Shown here: positions 35,601 to 45,006 of the stretch, piece after piece | How positions within the stretch are numbered: position 1 is the first letter of the stretch | Layout: each line of letters begins with the position of its first letter | Source of the DNA: Nostoc sp. 'Peltigera membranacea cyanobiont' 210A | GTDB taxonomy: Bacteria > Cyanobacteriota > Cyanobacteriia > Cyanobacteriales > Nostocaceae | Direction: 5' to 3' | Length of the DNA: 64,000 nucleotides | Assembly (NCBI RefSeq): GCF_002246015.1 | Contig: NZ_NOLJ01000001.1 | Coordinates: 620,293 to 684,292 of the forward strand | The notes under the pieces: generated by a model | The model's database searches: none | What the model saw: the letters and a program-made list of their open reading frames with translations, nothing else | What the model was told of the DNA's origin: nothing | Program-made: the position numbers and the translations under genes

Positions 35601-37405
35601 AGCATTCTAATCCAAAATACGTCTTATCAATCACAGGACGTAACACAAAAGATTTACTCAAAGAAATTGAATCTGCCCGCAAAGGTATAAATAATGCCTT
35701 TGAAAACGGCACAGATTGGCAAACACCACTAGGAAGTTATTTCACAGCGAAACCATTGGGTAAAACTGGAGCAGTTGCTTACGTTTACCCCGCAGCAGTC
35801 AATTCTTATATAGGGATTGGTCGCACCGTCTTCCGGTTATTTCCGAAAGTCTTCGAGGATTTAAAAAGTAATAATCTCTACAACCGGGCTGCCGATGTTG
35901 AAAAGCTAGTTTATCCCAGAAGTTTACCTAAATTGACAACCAGGCAACTAGAAACTCTCGAAAAGCAATTGTTAGATGATTCCCTAGCAATGTTTGAAAG
36001 TGAAATCGCCTTTGCTAGATACATGACGGCAATTTTCCGAGATGATTTTAAAGTCAAGCCGCAATCTGTATTTGGGTATAGCTTGGGTGAAACTAGTATG
36101 ATGGTTGCCCAAGGGGTTTGGAGTGATTTTGAGGGCGGAAGTAACACCTTAAACTCATCACCTTTATTTGGCGATAAGTTATCTGGGCCGAAAAATGCTG
36201 TGCGTGAATATTGGGGATTAACCGATTCACCAAACAACAATTTTTGGAATACCTATGTTCTCATGGCTACTCCATCTCAAGTGAGAGAATGCCTGAAACA
36301 TGAGAATCGTGTCTACTTAACTCAAATCAACACACCAGAAGAAGTATTAATTGCTGGTGAAGATGCAGCCTGTAAGCGAATGATTACAACTTTAGGTTGC
36401 AATTCTTTCCCCGCTCCCTTCGACCATGTGATACATTGTGAAGCGATGCGATCGCAGTTCGAGGAAATCAAGAAGGTAAACACCTTACCATCGCAAAATC
36501 TCCCTGGTATTGTGTTTTATTCTGCCGCCGATTATCAACCAGTTGCACTTAATAGCGATACCATTGCCCACAACATCGCCAAAGGATTGTGCCAAGAACT
36601 TGATTTTCCGCAATTAGTTAATCGTGTCTACGGCGATGGGGTCAAAATATTTTTAGAAGCGGGTGCGGGTAGTGTTTGTTCACGATGGATTGATAAAATT
36701 CTTGGCAACAAAGAACACATTACAGTTTCTCTAAATCGTAGAGGGATGGATGACCATGCTTCAATGGTGAAAGCATTAGCAAAACTACTCAGTCATCAGG
36801 TGAACGTGGATTTATCACCACTGTATAGCAAAGCCCAAGAAACCGCTAATTCAAATAAAGCAACATTGAGAACAGTTACCTTGGGTGGGAAAGCGATCGC
36901 AGCTACAATTTTGAGCGAAGAAAATCGTAAACTTGTTGAAGATTTCGCTGGGGATCTTAGGAGCGATCGCTTCAAAAAACAGTATCCAAACATACCTAAT
37001 CTCCAACAGTCTGAAATCACAGATTCTCTTAACACTTCCAACCAAATAACCCAAGAAGAAAATTACTCCCCTAACATCTTGCCTCAGCCAGAAGAAGTAA
37101 AACCGAAAAATATCATTGATAACGTTTTTGAACCGAGAGAACAATTACAATCTTCTGAGTCAAGCGCAATTGGGCAGGAAAAGCTTCTTCATTCACCACC
37201 TGTCATCACTAAAAAAATTAGTAGCATCATCAGCATGTTCGATTTAAATAAGACCCAGTATCAAAAGCTCAATGCTAATAATTCAAAGATAACTAAAGCA
37301 CACACTGCTTTCTTACAAGCTAGACAAGATTACAGTCAGCAAATGAGCGAAATAATTCAATTGCAACTAGCTTGCGCCCAAAACTTGCTTAACGAAGAAT
37401 CTTAA
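32654..37405 (+). CDS. hglC: Ketosynthase - chain-length-factor - acyltransferase protein HglC
   Basis: 1583 residues, GTG start preceded by GGAG. The first KS domain (~1-455) has Cys199, His334 and His371 (DAACSSS, ECHATGT, NTGH). The second KS-like domain (~465-910) has Glu667 where the cysteine should be (FTISAGENSA) and FGSGV instead of HGTGT: a chain-length-factor type partner, as in PfaC. The acyltransferase (~1060-1420) has Ser1143 in GYSLGE and resembles PfaB. The C-terminal tail (~1535-1583) holds HTAFLQARQDYSQQMSEIIQLQL, related to the paired helices of HglE. It probably condenses or starts later rounds of chain growth and selects chain length. Confidence 0.88.
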   Translation: MEKIAIIALSCLFPDAKNPEEYWQNIVNQKDSTSSATVEEIGVDPTIFHNPVKGTPDKTYSLKGGYIRNFEFNPSEYNLPSEFVAGLDNTFKWSLYAAKQAIEQSGYWGNQTVLAKCGVILGNLSFPTKLSNQLFSPIYQQAITPAVRELLQDEEFDLAALPSETKASLYNAMISGLPASIVAQALSLSQINLCLDAACSSSFYAIKLASHYLWSHKADVMLAGAISCADSLFVRMLFSGVQGYAENGISRPLDKSSRGLIPADGVGMVMLKRYSDAVRDGDNILATICGNGLSNDGKGKHLLSPNPKGQTLAFERAYKEANFSPKSIDYLECHATGTLLGDTTEFNSIETFFGQHQAAPLVGSAKANTGHLLTAAGMVGLTKVILSMSHGVIPATMNVLEPLTSEKGTISADKIVRTATAWPNNNASIKRAAISAFGFGGTNSHLILEQGNTTQSVEPTPPVPPTKVAIVGMDAFFGNCNGLDAFERSIYDGTQHFTSLPPQRWHGIENQENILKEYGLTDVKAPLGAYIKDFEIDTLSCKIPPNEIEKLNPQQLLLLKVSDRAVKDAKLQEGSNVAVIIAAETEFSVHQLQQRWNLSWQVKDGLLNQGISLPAQQLSQLETIVKDSIHQPVEIGEYVSHIANIMASRISALWNFTGPAFTISAGENSALKALEVAQMLLATGEVDAVVVGAVDLAGGVENVLFRSQFAPINTGVNTLGYDQQANGWTVGEGAGAVVLKRYEAAKEDNERIYAVIDAMSFAQGNSTLSDALVKPDASAISNVCKQAFQMAEIQPTEVNYVEVFGSGVPQEDEAEITGLLQAYPKVGNGLHCALGSVKSNIGHTYTASGIASLIKTALCLYYRYIPATPKWSGVKTPQVWEGSPFYVAMESRPWFVDKGGTRRIAAINSMGIDGSYAHLILSEEPSQEERDNRYLQQMPFHLFPIAVSDRTTIPDLLNNLQHTIEASSSLSATASQTFATFQQHSNPKYVLSITGRNTKDLLKEIESARKGINNAFENGTDWQTPLGSYFTAKPLGKTGAVAYVYPAAVNSYIGIGRTVFRLFPKVFEDLKSNNLYNRAADVEKLVYPRSLPKLTTRQLETLEKQLLDDSLAMFESEIAFARYMTAIFRDDFKVKPQSVFGYSLGETSMMVAQGVWSDFEGGSNTLNSSPLFGDKLSGPKNAVREYWGLTDSPNNNFWNTYVLMATPSQVRECLKHENRVYLTQINTPEEVLIAGEDAACKRMITTLGCNSFPAPFDHVIHCEAMRSQFEEIKKVNTLPSQNLPGIVFYSAADYQPVALNSDTIAHNIAKGLCQELDFPQLVNRVYGDGVKIFLEAGAGSVCSRWIDKILGNKEHITVSLNRRGMDDHASMVKALAKLLSHQVNVDLSPLYSKAQETANSNKATLRTVTLGGKAIAATILSEENRKLVEDFAGDLRSDRFKKQYPNIPNLQQSEITDSLNTSNQITQEENYSPNILPQPEEVKPKNIIDNVFEPREQLQSSESSAIGQEKLLHSPPVITKKISSIISMFDLNKTQYQKLNANNSKITKAHTAFLQARQDYSQQMSEIIQLQLACAQNLLNEES

Positions 37406-37431
37406 TATCTCATACCAATTCTCTCTCAACT

Positions 37432-37541
37432 TTCTCTTCCTTAGCGCCCTTTGCGGTTCGTTTAAAAATTATTACGTGCATCTCCTAGAGAATTGGTATT
37501 ACTCTCTTACTCTGTGCCCTCTGCGCCTCTGCGGTTCGTTA
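37432..37541. repeat. Two CTGCGCC(T)CTGCGGTTCG repeat copies in the hglC-hglA gap
   Basis: TTAGCGCCCTTTGCGGTTCG (about 37441) and CTCTGCGCCTCTGCGGTTCG (about 37519) are separated by a GAGAATTGGTATTAC spacer. They are the third and fourth members of this repeat family in the operon. Confidence 0.65.
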
Positions 37542-37596
37542 ACAGAGTCTACACCCTTCATATCATCCATTGTTTGTAACCCGAGGGATAACTACC

Positions 37597-39273
37597 GTGA
37601 CAACCGTAGATACGGTACTAAGTAAACACGATAATGGTCTTAACTTCTCCGCTTGGTCGCATAACAAAAACCAAGTTTGGAAAGGTTCTTTAGAAACTGT
37701 ATCTTTTGAGAAACAAACCATCAAAGATAAATTGATGGTGTTAAATAAACCCTGCTACATCGTGAAAGTTGCCGGAAAAATCGGTGTCACTAATGAGGGT
37801 TATTTATCCCCTGGTGATAATGGCACAACAGCACAAGTAGAACTGCTAACATTTGCAGCACCAATCCGCATTCAACAATTTGGAGATCCGAATTTTCTCT
37901 CCTCTCATGGAGTGAAATATGCTTATGTTACCGGCGCAATGGCTGGCGGAATTGCCTCCGAAGAAATGGTCATTGCACTCGGAAAAGAGCAAATTTTGAG
38001 TTCCTTTGGTGCAGGTGGTTTAACTCCAGAACGTTTGGAAGCAGCCATCAATCGCATTCAACAAGCTTTACCTCAAGGGCCCTACGCATTTAATCTAATC
38101 CACAGCCCCAACGAACCTGCGATTGAACGCCGCGCTGTAGATTTATACCTCAAATATCAAGTGAGAACAGTAGAAGCATCTGCATTTCTCGACTTGACCC
38201 CCAACATTGTTTATTACCGTATTGCGGGATTGGGATTGAATAGCGCCAATCAAATTGAAATCAAAAATAAAATCATTGCCAAAATTTCTCGCCGAGAAGT
38301 TGCGACTAAGTTTCTGCAACCAGCACCAGCCAGAATAATCAAAGAACTTCTTGAACAAGGGTTAATTACTGAGTTACAAGCAACTCTTGCAGCCAAAGTT
38401 CCAATGGCTGATGATATTACCGTCGAGGCTGATTCTGGAGGTCATACAGATAACCGTCCCCTGGTTTGTGTGTTACCTTCTATTATTGCCTTGCGAGATG
38501 AAATTCAAGCCCAATATCATTACCAAACACCGATTAGAATCGGTGTAGCTGGGGGAATTGGCACACCACAATCAGCATTAGCAGCCTTTATGATGGGTGC
38601 TGCTTATATAATGACTGGCTCAATCAATCAATCATGTGTTGAATCTGGGGCTTGTGAACATACCAAAAAGTTATTAGCCCAAGCAGAAATGGCTGATATG
38701 ATAATGGCTCCAGCAGCAGATATGTTTGAAATGGGAGTCAAATTGCAAGTTCTCAAACGGGGTACAATGTTCCCCATGCGAGCGCAGAAATTATTTGAAC
38801 TCTATCGCGCTTATGATTCCATTGAAAGCATCCCCCTTGCAGAAAGAGAGAAATTAGAAAAACAAGTTTTTCGCAAAACTATTGCTGAAGTATGGGAAGG
38901 AACTGCGGCTTATTTGTCCCAAAAGAATCCTGAGAAACTTGGGAAAGCAGTCAATAATCCTAAACTGAAAATGGCGTTGATTTTCCGCTGGTATCTAGGA
39001 TTATCTTCTCGTTGGTCTAGTTCTGGTGAAAAAGGTAGAGAAGTCGATTATCAAATTTGGTGTGGCCCGGCAATGGGCGGTTTCAATGACTGGGTACGCG
39101 GTTCTTACCTGTCTGAACCAAATAATCGTGGTGTAGTTGATGTTGCTAATCAAATTATGACTGGTGCAGCCTTTTTGTATCGTGTCCAAAATTTGAAAAT
39201 TCAAGGACTGCAAGCTTCCGATTATTACAGTCAGTATCACCCTGTTCGTTCTACATCATTGTTGGAGATTTAA
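37597..39273 (+). CDS. hglA: PfaD-like FMN enoyl reductase HglA
   Basis: About 558 residues, a TIM-barrel FMN protein of the 2-nitropropane dioxygenase/PfaD family that reduces enoyl intermediates in PUFA-type synthases. Visible marks: [16 protein letters not shown] early, then [17 protein letters not shown], the [13 protein letters not shown] loop, [18 protein letters not shown], and the flavin-phosphate region [28 protein letters not shown]. The tail has [21 protein letters not shown], as in PfaD. The GTG at 37597 ([10 protein letters not shown], with GAGGGA upstream) is preferred over a TTG nine codons earlier. Only 2 bases separate it from hglB. Confidence 0.88.
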   Translation: MTTVDTVLSKHDNGLNFSAWSHNKNQVWKGSLETVSFEKQTIKDKLMVLNKPCYIVKVAGKIGVTNEGYLSPGDNGTTAQVELLTFAAPIRIQQFGDPNFLSSHGVKYAYVTGAMAGGIASEEMVIALGKEQILSSFGAGGLTPERLEAAINRIQQALPQGPYAFNLIHSPNEPAIERRAVDLYLKYQVRTVEASAFLDLTPNIVYYRIAGLGLNSANQIEIKNKIIAKISRREVATKFLQPAPARIIKELLEQGLITELQATLAAKVPMADDITVEADSGGHTDNRPLVCVLPSIIALRDEIQAQYHYQTPIRIGVAGGIGTPQSALAAFMMGAAYIMTGSINQSCVESGACEHTKKLLAQAEMADMIMAPAADMFEMGVKLQVLKRGTMFPMRAQKLFELYRAYDSIESIPLAEREKLEKQVFRKTIAEVWEGTAAYLSQKNPEKLGKAVNNPKLKMALIFRWYLGLSSRWSSSGEKGREVDYQIWCGPAMGGFNDWVRGSYLSEPNNRGVVDVANQIMTGAAFLYRVQNLKIQGLQASDYYSQYHPVRSTSLLEI

Positions 39274-39275
39274 AA

Positions 39276-40790
39276 ATGACTATAAAACAGTCTTTCACAG
39301 CAGACGATATTCAAGTATTTTTGGTATCTAACTTAGCTAAGTTGCTAGACGTAGCAACTGATGAAATAGATGTCAAAGAACATTTAGAAAACTATGGGTT
39401 GGATTCAGCCCAAGCAATGATTCTAGTCAGTAACTTAGAAAAGTTGCTCGGATTTCAACCATCTCCATTGCTTCTGTGGCATTACCCAAATATTGAAGCT
39501 CTTTCACAGCGTTTAGCTGAAGAAGTGCAAGAAGGTTCACCAGTTCAAGATACAAAGGTAGTAGCCTCTAATGCCAACACTGCACCCTCTGTTCTAGATT
39601 TAGGTGCTGAGGCTGTTCTTGACCCCACCATCCATCCTGGTGCTGCATCTAATGTGCTTGTGGGTGAACCCAAGAACATCTTTTTAACTGGAGGAACAGG
39701 CTTTTTAGGAGCCTTTATCATCCGGGAATTGCTACAAGAAACCAATGCGGATATCTATTGCTTAGTGCGTGCTGCTAATGCCGAAGAAGGCAAAAGCAAA
39801 CTCCAAAAAAATCTGGAACAGTATGCAATTTGGCAGGAAGAATTTAACTCCAGAATTATTCCGATTGTCGGCGATTTATCTCAGCCATTGTTAGGGATTG
39901 GTTCGGAACAGTTTCAAATTTTAGCTGCCAATATTGATACTATTTATCATAGTGCTGCTTTATTGAATTATGTTTTTCCATACTCAGCACTGAAAGCAGC
40001 CAATGTTTTAGGCACTCAAGAAGTTTTGAGATTGGCTTGTCAAATTAAAGTCAAGCCTGTACATTACGTTTCTAGTGTTGCTGTTTTTGAGTCCACTGCT
40101 TATGCTGGTAAGGTTGTCAAAGAGCAGGATGAATTCAATCATTGGGAAGGTATTTATCTTGGTTACTCACAAACTAAATGGGTAGCTGAAAAGTTAGTCA
40201 AAATTGCTCGTGACCGTGGACTTCCTGTAACTATCCACAGACCACCACTGATTTCCGGTGATAGCAAAACAGGCATTTGTAACACACATGATTTTATCAA
40301 TTTGATGACTAAAGGCTGTCTACAAATGGGATATTTCCCTGATGTAGATTATATGTTGGATATGTCACCTGTGGATTATGTAAGTAAAGCGATCGTTTAT
40401 CTATCACGGCAGAAAGAATCTATAGGTAAAGCTTTCAATTTACAACATCCCCAACCCGCTGCTTTGAAAATGCTAGTTGAGTGGATACGCTCTTTTGGTT
40501 ATTCAGTTGAGATGATTCCTTACGAAAAATGGCAATCAGAGTTAATCAATAATGTGACTTCTGCTGACAATCCTTTATATACTCTGCGACCATTTTTGCT
40601 GGAACGTTGGTCTGATGAACAACTGACTATTCCTGATTTGTACTTGCAAGCTAGAAGACCTCATATTAGCTGCCAAGACACTCTTCATGCACTAGCAGGT
40701 AGTTCTATTGCTTGTCCTCCCATTGACTCTCAATTGTTTATGACTTATACCGCCTACTTGATTCAAAGCGGCTTCTTGAATCTCGCTTAG
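39276..40790 (+). CDS. hglB: ACP-thioester reductase HglB (HetM)
   Basis: 504 residues. An N-terminal ACP (~10-85) has its phosphopantetheine Ser44 in [10 protein letters not shown] thioester reductase domain follows, with [18 protein letters not shown], the [14 protein letters not shown] segment, [11 protein letters not shown] and [11 protein letters not shown] (catalytic Tyr/Lys). It would cut the finished chain off the carrier protein as aldehyde/alcohol with NADPH, giving the fatty alcohol aglycone. It was described as hetM/hglB in Anabaena. The start is tightly coupled to hglA (2-bp gap). Confidence 0.93.
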   Translation: MTIKQSFTADDIQVFLVSNLAKLLDVATDEIDVKEHLENYGLDSAQAMILVSNLEKLLGFQPSPLLLWHYPNIEALSQRLAEEVQEGSPVQDTKVVASNANTAPSVLDLGAEAVLDPTIHPGAASNVLVGEPKNIFLTGGTGFLGAFIIRELLQETNADIYCLVRAANAEEGKSKLQKNLEQYAIWQEEFNSRIIPIVGDLSQPLLGIGSEQFQILAANIDTIYHSAALLNYVFPYSALKAANVLGTQEVLRLACQIKVKPVHYVSSVAVFESTAYAGKVVKEQDEFNHWEGIYLGYSQTKWVAEKLVKIARDRGLPVTIHRPPLISGDSKTGICNTHDFINLMTKGCLQMGYFPDVDYMLDMSPVDYVSKAIVYLSRQKESIGKAFNLQHPQPAALKMLVEWIRSFGYSVEMIPYEKWQSELINNVTSADNPLYTLRPFLLERWSDEQLTIPDLYLQARRPHISCQDTLHALAGSSIACPPIDSQLFMTYTAYLIQSGFLNLA

Positions 40791-40822
40791 TAATTCACAA
40801 CTTACGTAGGATATGTTAGGAA

Positions 40823-40859
40823 CGTAACGCACCATCCTGGATACTTTCGGTGCGTTACG
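40823..40859 (+). terminator. Hairpin after hglB (CGTAACGCACC / GGTGCGTTACG)
   Basis: A perfect 11-bp stem with a 15-base loop lies 33 bases past the hglB stop. It belongs to the widespread GTAACGCACC repeats and can serve as the end of the hgl operon transcript, although there is no T-run directly after it. Confidence 0.55.
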
Positions 40860-41339
40860 AACCTAAAAAATAAGTTTATTTAGTCCAAGCTTTTTAAAAC
40901 TCAGTACTACTAAATAGCCAATATTTCAGATGCCAGCAACAACTCATACACTAACAGCGGCAATTATATTGCCCTGTTTTTTTATGCTCAATCATGTAAA
41001 TTTTTAGTATTCACCCCTTGACAGAAGCAATTGAGGATAGAATGGTTAATGTCGGGCATAAAAGTTTGATTTTACGCGCTGGCTTTTGTGAGCGATCAAA
41101 AGCCAAATGCTAGCAGTCTGAAATAACCGAACTCCTTTAAGCCCTAACTTCTTCGATGCATAAGTCCTAAATTTGCGTTTGGACTGCTACATGTATCCAA
41201 TGCATCACATAAGCATTTGAAAGGGTAATAACTCAAGATATTTCTTGTAGGTTGAGATATTACGCGTACTTAATTGTAGAGCGAGAATCACTGTAAATGC
41301 AACGCAGCTTCATCAAGTTGAATTCACCAACATTCTTAC
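40860..41339 (+). promoter_or_regulatory. Upstream region of the hetN-position gene
   Basis: 480 bases without a gene. It contains AGCGATCAAAAGCC, GCTAGCAGTCTGAAATAACC and an AT-rich end. There is no obvious ribosome-binding site before 41340. No exact NtcA box was seen. The separation from hglB by a hairpin and this spacer suggests its own promoter. Confidence 0.35.
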
Positions 41340-42143
41340 ATGAACACAACACATCAAAGACAGAGCAAACAAACTGCTCTTATTACTGGGGCAGCCGGTG
41401 GAATTGGCTACGAATTAGCATGTATTTTTGCTGCTCATGATTACAATTTGGTATTAGTAGACAGAAACGGGCCAAAGCTTGTAGAAATTGCAGTTCAATT
41501 CCAAAAAAAATTTGGAATTTTTGTCAAGGCTATTGTTAAGGATTTATCTATATCAACGGCTCCTGAAGAAATTTTCACGGAGTTGCAAAAAGCCGATATT
41601 AATGTTGATGTGCTGGTAAATAATGCCGGATTTGGTATCTATGGATTATTTCATGAAACAGACCTAGCTACTGAACTGGAAATGCTACAGGTAAACTTGG
41701 TGTGCCTCACCCATTTAACTAAGCTATTCCTGAAACACATGGTCAAGCAAGGTGAAGGTAAAATTTTAAACGTTGCCTCCGCTGCTGCTTTTCAACCAGG
41801 GCCTTTGATGGCGGTTTATTTTGCTACTAAAGCTTATATCTTATCTTTTTCGGAAGCGATCGCTAATGAATTAGAAGGTACAGGTGTCACTGTGACAGTT
41901 CTTTGCCCAGGCTCAACCGCATCCGCTTTTCATGAAAGAACCGGAATGGCTGACTCTAAGTTGCTCAAGGGTAAGAGGATGATGGATGCACGAACAGTAG
42001 CTGAAGTTGGTTTTCGTGCCTTAATGAAGGGTCAAACCATTGTCATTCCTGGTTTACTCAATGCAATACTTGCAAAAAGCGTCAGATTTGTACCTAGAAA
42101 CTTGGTGACAAAAATTGTGCGAAATATGCAGGAAGATAAGTAA
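41340..42143 (+). CDS. Short-chain dehydrogenase at the hetN position
   Basis: 267-residue classical SDR: TALITGAAGGIGYELACIF (NADP-binding GxxxGxG), VLVNNAGFGIYGLF, ILNVASAAAFQPGPLMAVYFATKAYIL with the Ser-Tyr-Lys triad, and VLCPGSTASAFHERTG. Location between hglB and hetI is that of hetN in Anabaena PCC 7120, whose product carries an RGSGR pentapeptide needed for heterocyst pattern maintenance. The matching place before the ILNVAS strand here reads KQGEGK, not RGSGR, and the N-terminus also differs from what I remember of HetN. It may be a replacement SDR or a diverged HetN, so I leave the symbol empty. Confidence 0.85.
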   Translation: MNTTHQRQSKQTALITGAAGGIGYELACIFAAHDYNLVLVDRNGPKLVEIAVQFQKKFGIFVKAIVKDLSISTAPEEIFTELQKADINVDVLVNNAGFGIYGLFHETDLATELEMLQVNLVCLTHLTKLFLKHMVKQGEGKILNVASAAAFQPGPLMAVYFATKAYILSFSEAIANELEGTGVTVTVLCPGSTASAFHERTGMADSKLLKGKRMMDARTVAEVGFRALMKGQTIVIPGLLNAILAKSVRFVPRNLVTKIVRNMQEDK

Positions 42144-42212
42144 GCTGCTTGTCATTAGTCATTTGTCCACAATATCTCTCTTGTTTCATCCAGGAGATGA
42201 GCTTAGTCAAAA

Positions 42213-42932
42213 TCAGTATTGCCAACACTTCAAATTCCAGCCAAAATTCTCTACAGCAACAGCAGCAACATAATTGGTAGCAGGTACTAGTTCAAAAAGA
42301 CTCCAGTCTTCAGATATCTCTAACTTAGCTGGTTCTGTGGGAGTTAGCGACACTTCAATTTGCTCTAACTGGGATAGTCCGTCTCCAGTTGCTTTTAAAT
42401 AAGCTTCCTTACAAGTCCAGTAACGGAAAAATACTTCTTGCTGTTGGTTGGGAGATAGCGATCGCAACATCTCATATTCTCTCGGTAAAAAGAACCGTTT
42501 GGCAAGAGCTTCAATATCAGACATCGGGCGAATATATTCTAGGTCTACACCAATTGGGCGAGTACAATTCACCGCACACAAACCCAAACCTTGGGAGTGA
42601 GACAAGTTAAACGCCAGTCCACTATCGGCAAATGTATCTGCTAATACTGGTTTGCCACGCTGCTGATAATTAAACTGCACTTGTAAAGGCTGGATACCCA
42701 AATAGCTACCTAATATAGTTCGCAGACTACCACGACCAGCGGTGAAACGCTGTCGATGTTCCTGAAAATAGAACCGTTCAGCACGAGCCGTTTCGTCACT
42801 GGAAAGAGTTGCTGCTAAACTTTGCAGTTTTGTTTCTGGTTGGTCAAGGTCTATGCGCCAGACATGAATCTCATCCGGTAGCAAAGTTAAATCCGTGGGT
42901 GCAGGTAGCCAAATATCATTAGAAGCGGTCAT
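42213..42932 (-). CDS. hetI: Sfp-type 4'-phosphopantetheinyl transferase HetI
   Basis: 239 residues with the family motifs in order: KPVLADTFADSGLAFNLSHSQG (substrate and CoA contacts), IGVDLEYIRPM (Mg-binding Asp/Glu) and FFRYWTCKEAYLKATGDGL. It transfers phosphopantetheine from CoA to the serines of ACPs, including those of HglE and HglB, and is broad in cyanobacteria. It is convergent with the hetN-position gene (69-bp gap), the same arrangement as hetN-hetI in Anabaena. Confidence 0.93.
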   Translation of the reverse strand: MTASNDIWLPAPTDLTLLPDEIHVWRIDLDQPETKLQSLAATLSSDETARAERFYFQEHRQRFTAGRGSLRTILGSYLGIQPLQVQFNYQQRGKPVLADTFADSGLAFNLSHSQGLGLCAVNCTRPIGVDLEYIRPMSDIEALAKRFFLPREYEMLRSLSPNQQQEVFFRYWTCKEAYLKATGDGLSQLEQIEVSLTPTEPAKLEISEDWSLFELVPATNYVAAVAVENFGWNLKCWQY

Positions 42933-43426
42933 TGAGTTAAAAAGTCAAGGGAGTTGTAATTTAATAGTTTGTTTAATTACGACGATTATTATGGGTGGAT
43001 CTGGTTTGACGCTTTAGCATTACTATATACAACTGCGCGTGTTTTTCCTAGAATTTGCTATAGGTATTGTTAGATATTAACTCTAGCTGTAAACATAAAT
43101 ACAGGTAGCTTCTATTGCTTTTGCCAGCTAAATATTATAATTTATTACTCTAGATGTACGCTCCTCAACTCCACGTTAAATCCCCTGAGAGAGCATACTT
43201 TAAAATTCTTGACAGAGAATCGCAAATTTTATTTTGGCTACAACATTAGCTATTACAGCATTACTCAAAGGAACTACGACCAATGTCTGCAAGTGTTCTG
43301 AAGTAGATATCTATTCAGTAGTAAATAGTTTTTCTCAGAAAGTGTTAAATCTGGAACAAAAAACCCTTGCCAAAGCTTGTTAAAAACCTATTACAACTAC
43401 TTTTTTTTAGAACATAGTGAGGATGA
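42933..43426. other. Gene-free spacer upstream of hetI
   Basis: About 490 AT-rich bases that must contain the hetI promoter (reading left) and the leader of the small ORF at 43427 (reading right). I see no strong repeats, hairpins or known regulatory consensus. Confidence 0.35.
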
Positions 43427-43594
43427 ATGATTATAAATTTGGAGTACTTTGCCTTCTTTATACTGCTACTAGCAGCGCTGCTATTAGCAATTAGGCAAAT
43501 GAGCGTTGCTTTGGATGAGTTAGATATTGCGCGTTTTACTCTCTGGACAGGTATTGCTTCTGTTCTTGCTGGTTTACCAATGATATTGTGGTAG
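43427..43594 (+). CDS. 55-aa small membrane protein
   Basis: ATG preceded by a GTGAGGATGA ribosome-binding region. The product starts MIINLEYFAFFILLLAALLL as a clear membrane helix, followed by a short charged loop (AIRQMSVALDELDIARF). A second hydrophobic segment (TGIASVLAGLPMIL) ends in Trp and TAG. Two-helix hairpin, no cysteines. The clean hydrophobic-charged-hydrophobic layout and the ribosome-binding site support a real gene. I do not recognise a family. Confidence 0.6.
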   Translation: MIINLEYFAFFILLLAALLLAIRQMSVALDELDIARFTLWTGIASVLAGLPMILW

Positions 43595-43784
43595 CTTCTG
43601 GGTCAATGCCATCCTCTCTATTTTGGACTTCCAAGCAATACGACTCCATCCATCGAGTATCCTAGCAACTAGAATATCGCCTCGCCTATTACTAGTTTGT
43701 CAAATTCATTTTGACGGTTAGAGAGACGCGATAAATCGCCGTCTCTACAAGGAATTTATCCGTCAATTAGTTCTTGACAGACTA

Positions 43785-44849
43785 CTACTCTGTTCGGTTT
43801 TGCTCCAACCATTCTAAAACCCGATTCCATGCCCACCAAGGATCATAATCCTTTAGTTGATGTTGGCACTCTTTGCTACTCAAATAGCCAACATGACCGC
43901 CGTATTGAGTGAGTAACAAATCTATTGCGGAATTGCGATCGCACGCTTCTTCTAATTCCGGTATGATACTTGGGTCAAAAAGTGGGTCATCGGCAGCATA
44001 TAAAATCAAAGTCGGTTTTGAGATTTGCGGCAATATTTGTAAAGCACTACTAGCTTGGTAATATGCTTCCACAGAAGAAAAACCAAGTCGCTTAATTACC
44101 AATTCATTGTCAAAACCCCAAATGCTGTTCGCCCGTTCAATCGCTTCTGGGTCAAGGCTTCCAGGATGAGCATCATGAATCCGCCATGCCAGTTTTTTTA
44201 AATTTTGGGCAATCCCTGCTTCCAAATATCTGCCAAAGGGCTTTGTAACCAGATAAGATAGCGATCGCTGTGAATCCAAACTTGGACAAATCACCATACC
44301 ACCGCCAATATCGCTATCTTCTAGCCCTAAATCTCCATAGTCCCTAATCACCTCACCAGCCACCTTCAGCGCCCATAGCGCCAATTGCCCCCCTAAAGAA
44401 AACCCTGTAAACCAAAATTTCCCCGGACATCCCATTGCCTTCGCAGCGGCGGCAATGCGAACAAAATCTTCCCCCTCATACAAACCATCAGAGGTTAGAG
44501 TCGGGGATAATTCGGCAGTTTTCCCGTGGGCACGCCAATCAAATAACACCACAGCATACCCTTGAGCATAGGCTTTACGTCCTAGCACTCTCAAAAACCA
44601 TTCTGTTTTTAATTCTCCGGTAATGCCATAAGTACCGATAATCGTGCTGTGAGCATTTTCCGGGATGGCAACCAAGCCAAAAATTGGCACACCTTGACCA
44701 CCAATGAAGATTTTCTCGTGATAAGACGGTTCTGGGTCTTTAGTAGTACTTTGCCAGTTACGTTTTCCCCACAAAGCGGTGTATACAGTCATCATCACAC
44801 CGTTTTGTAAAAACCAAGACGGATTGTAGGGGGGAGTATAACACATCAT
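43785..44849 (-). CDS. Alpha/beta hydrolase of the YheT/AB-hydrolase-4 type
   Basis: 354 residues. The N-terminus YNPSWFLQNGVMMTVYTAL matches the start of YheT-like hydrolases. The catalytic triad elements are the nucleophile elbow GFSLGGQ, an Asp in LILYAADDPLFDP, and the His in YGGHVGYL. Probably a cytosolic esterase or lipase-like enzyme; substrate unknown. The ATG at 44849 is kept because the residues before the second Met pair belong to the family signature. Divergent from the response regulator gene. Confidence 0.85.
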   Translation of the reverse strand: MMCYTPPYNPSWFLQNGVMMTVYTALWGKRNWQSTTKDPEPSYHEKIFIGGQGVPIFGLVAIPENAHSTIIGTYGITGELKTEWFLRVLGRKAYAQGYAVVLFDWRAHGKTAELSPTLTSDGLYEGEDFVRIAAAAKAMGCPGKFWFTGFSLGGQLALWALKVAGEVIRDYGDLGLEDSDIGGGMVICPSLDSQRSLSYLVTKPFGRYLEAGIAQNLKKLAWRIHDAHPGSLDPEAIERANSIWGFDNELVIKRLGFSSVEAYYQASSALQILPQISKPTLILYAADDPLFDPSIIPELEEACDRNSAIDLLLTQYGGHVGYLSSKECQHQLKDYDPWWAWNRVLEWLEQNRTE

Positions 44850-45006
44850 AGACTATAAGATTTCGTGTAATTGAGTCTTGATTTCACAGTCATTTAATCT
44901 TAATATTTATGTAAGATTTAAAAACTTTTTCATCATTGATTCAAAAATCTTTGTATCTATCAAAGGTTGTTAATTATCCTTAATAAGTAGTAATAATTTT
45001 TTAAGA
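44850..45006 (+). promoter_or_regulatory. Divergent promoter region of the NrrA-like regulator
   Basis: 157 AT-rich bases between divergent genes. nrrA in Anabaena is reported to be NtcA-dependent, but no exact GTA-N8-TAC is present here. Near the start codon only TAAGTAGTAATAATTTTTTAAG is visible, without a strong Shine-Dalgarno. Confidence 0.3.
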
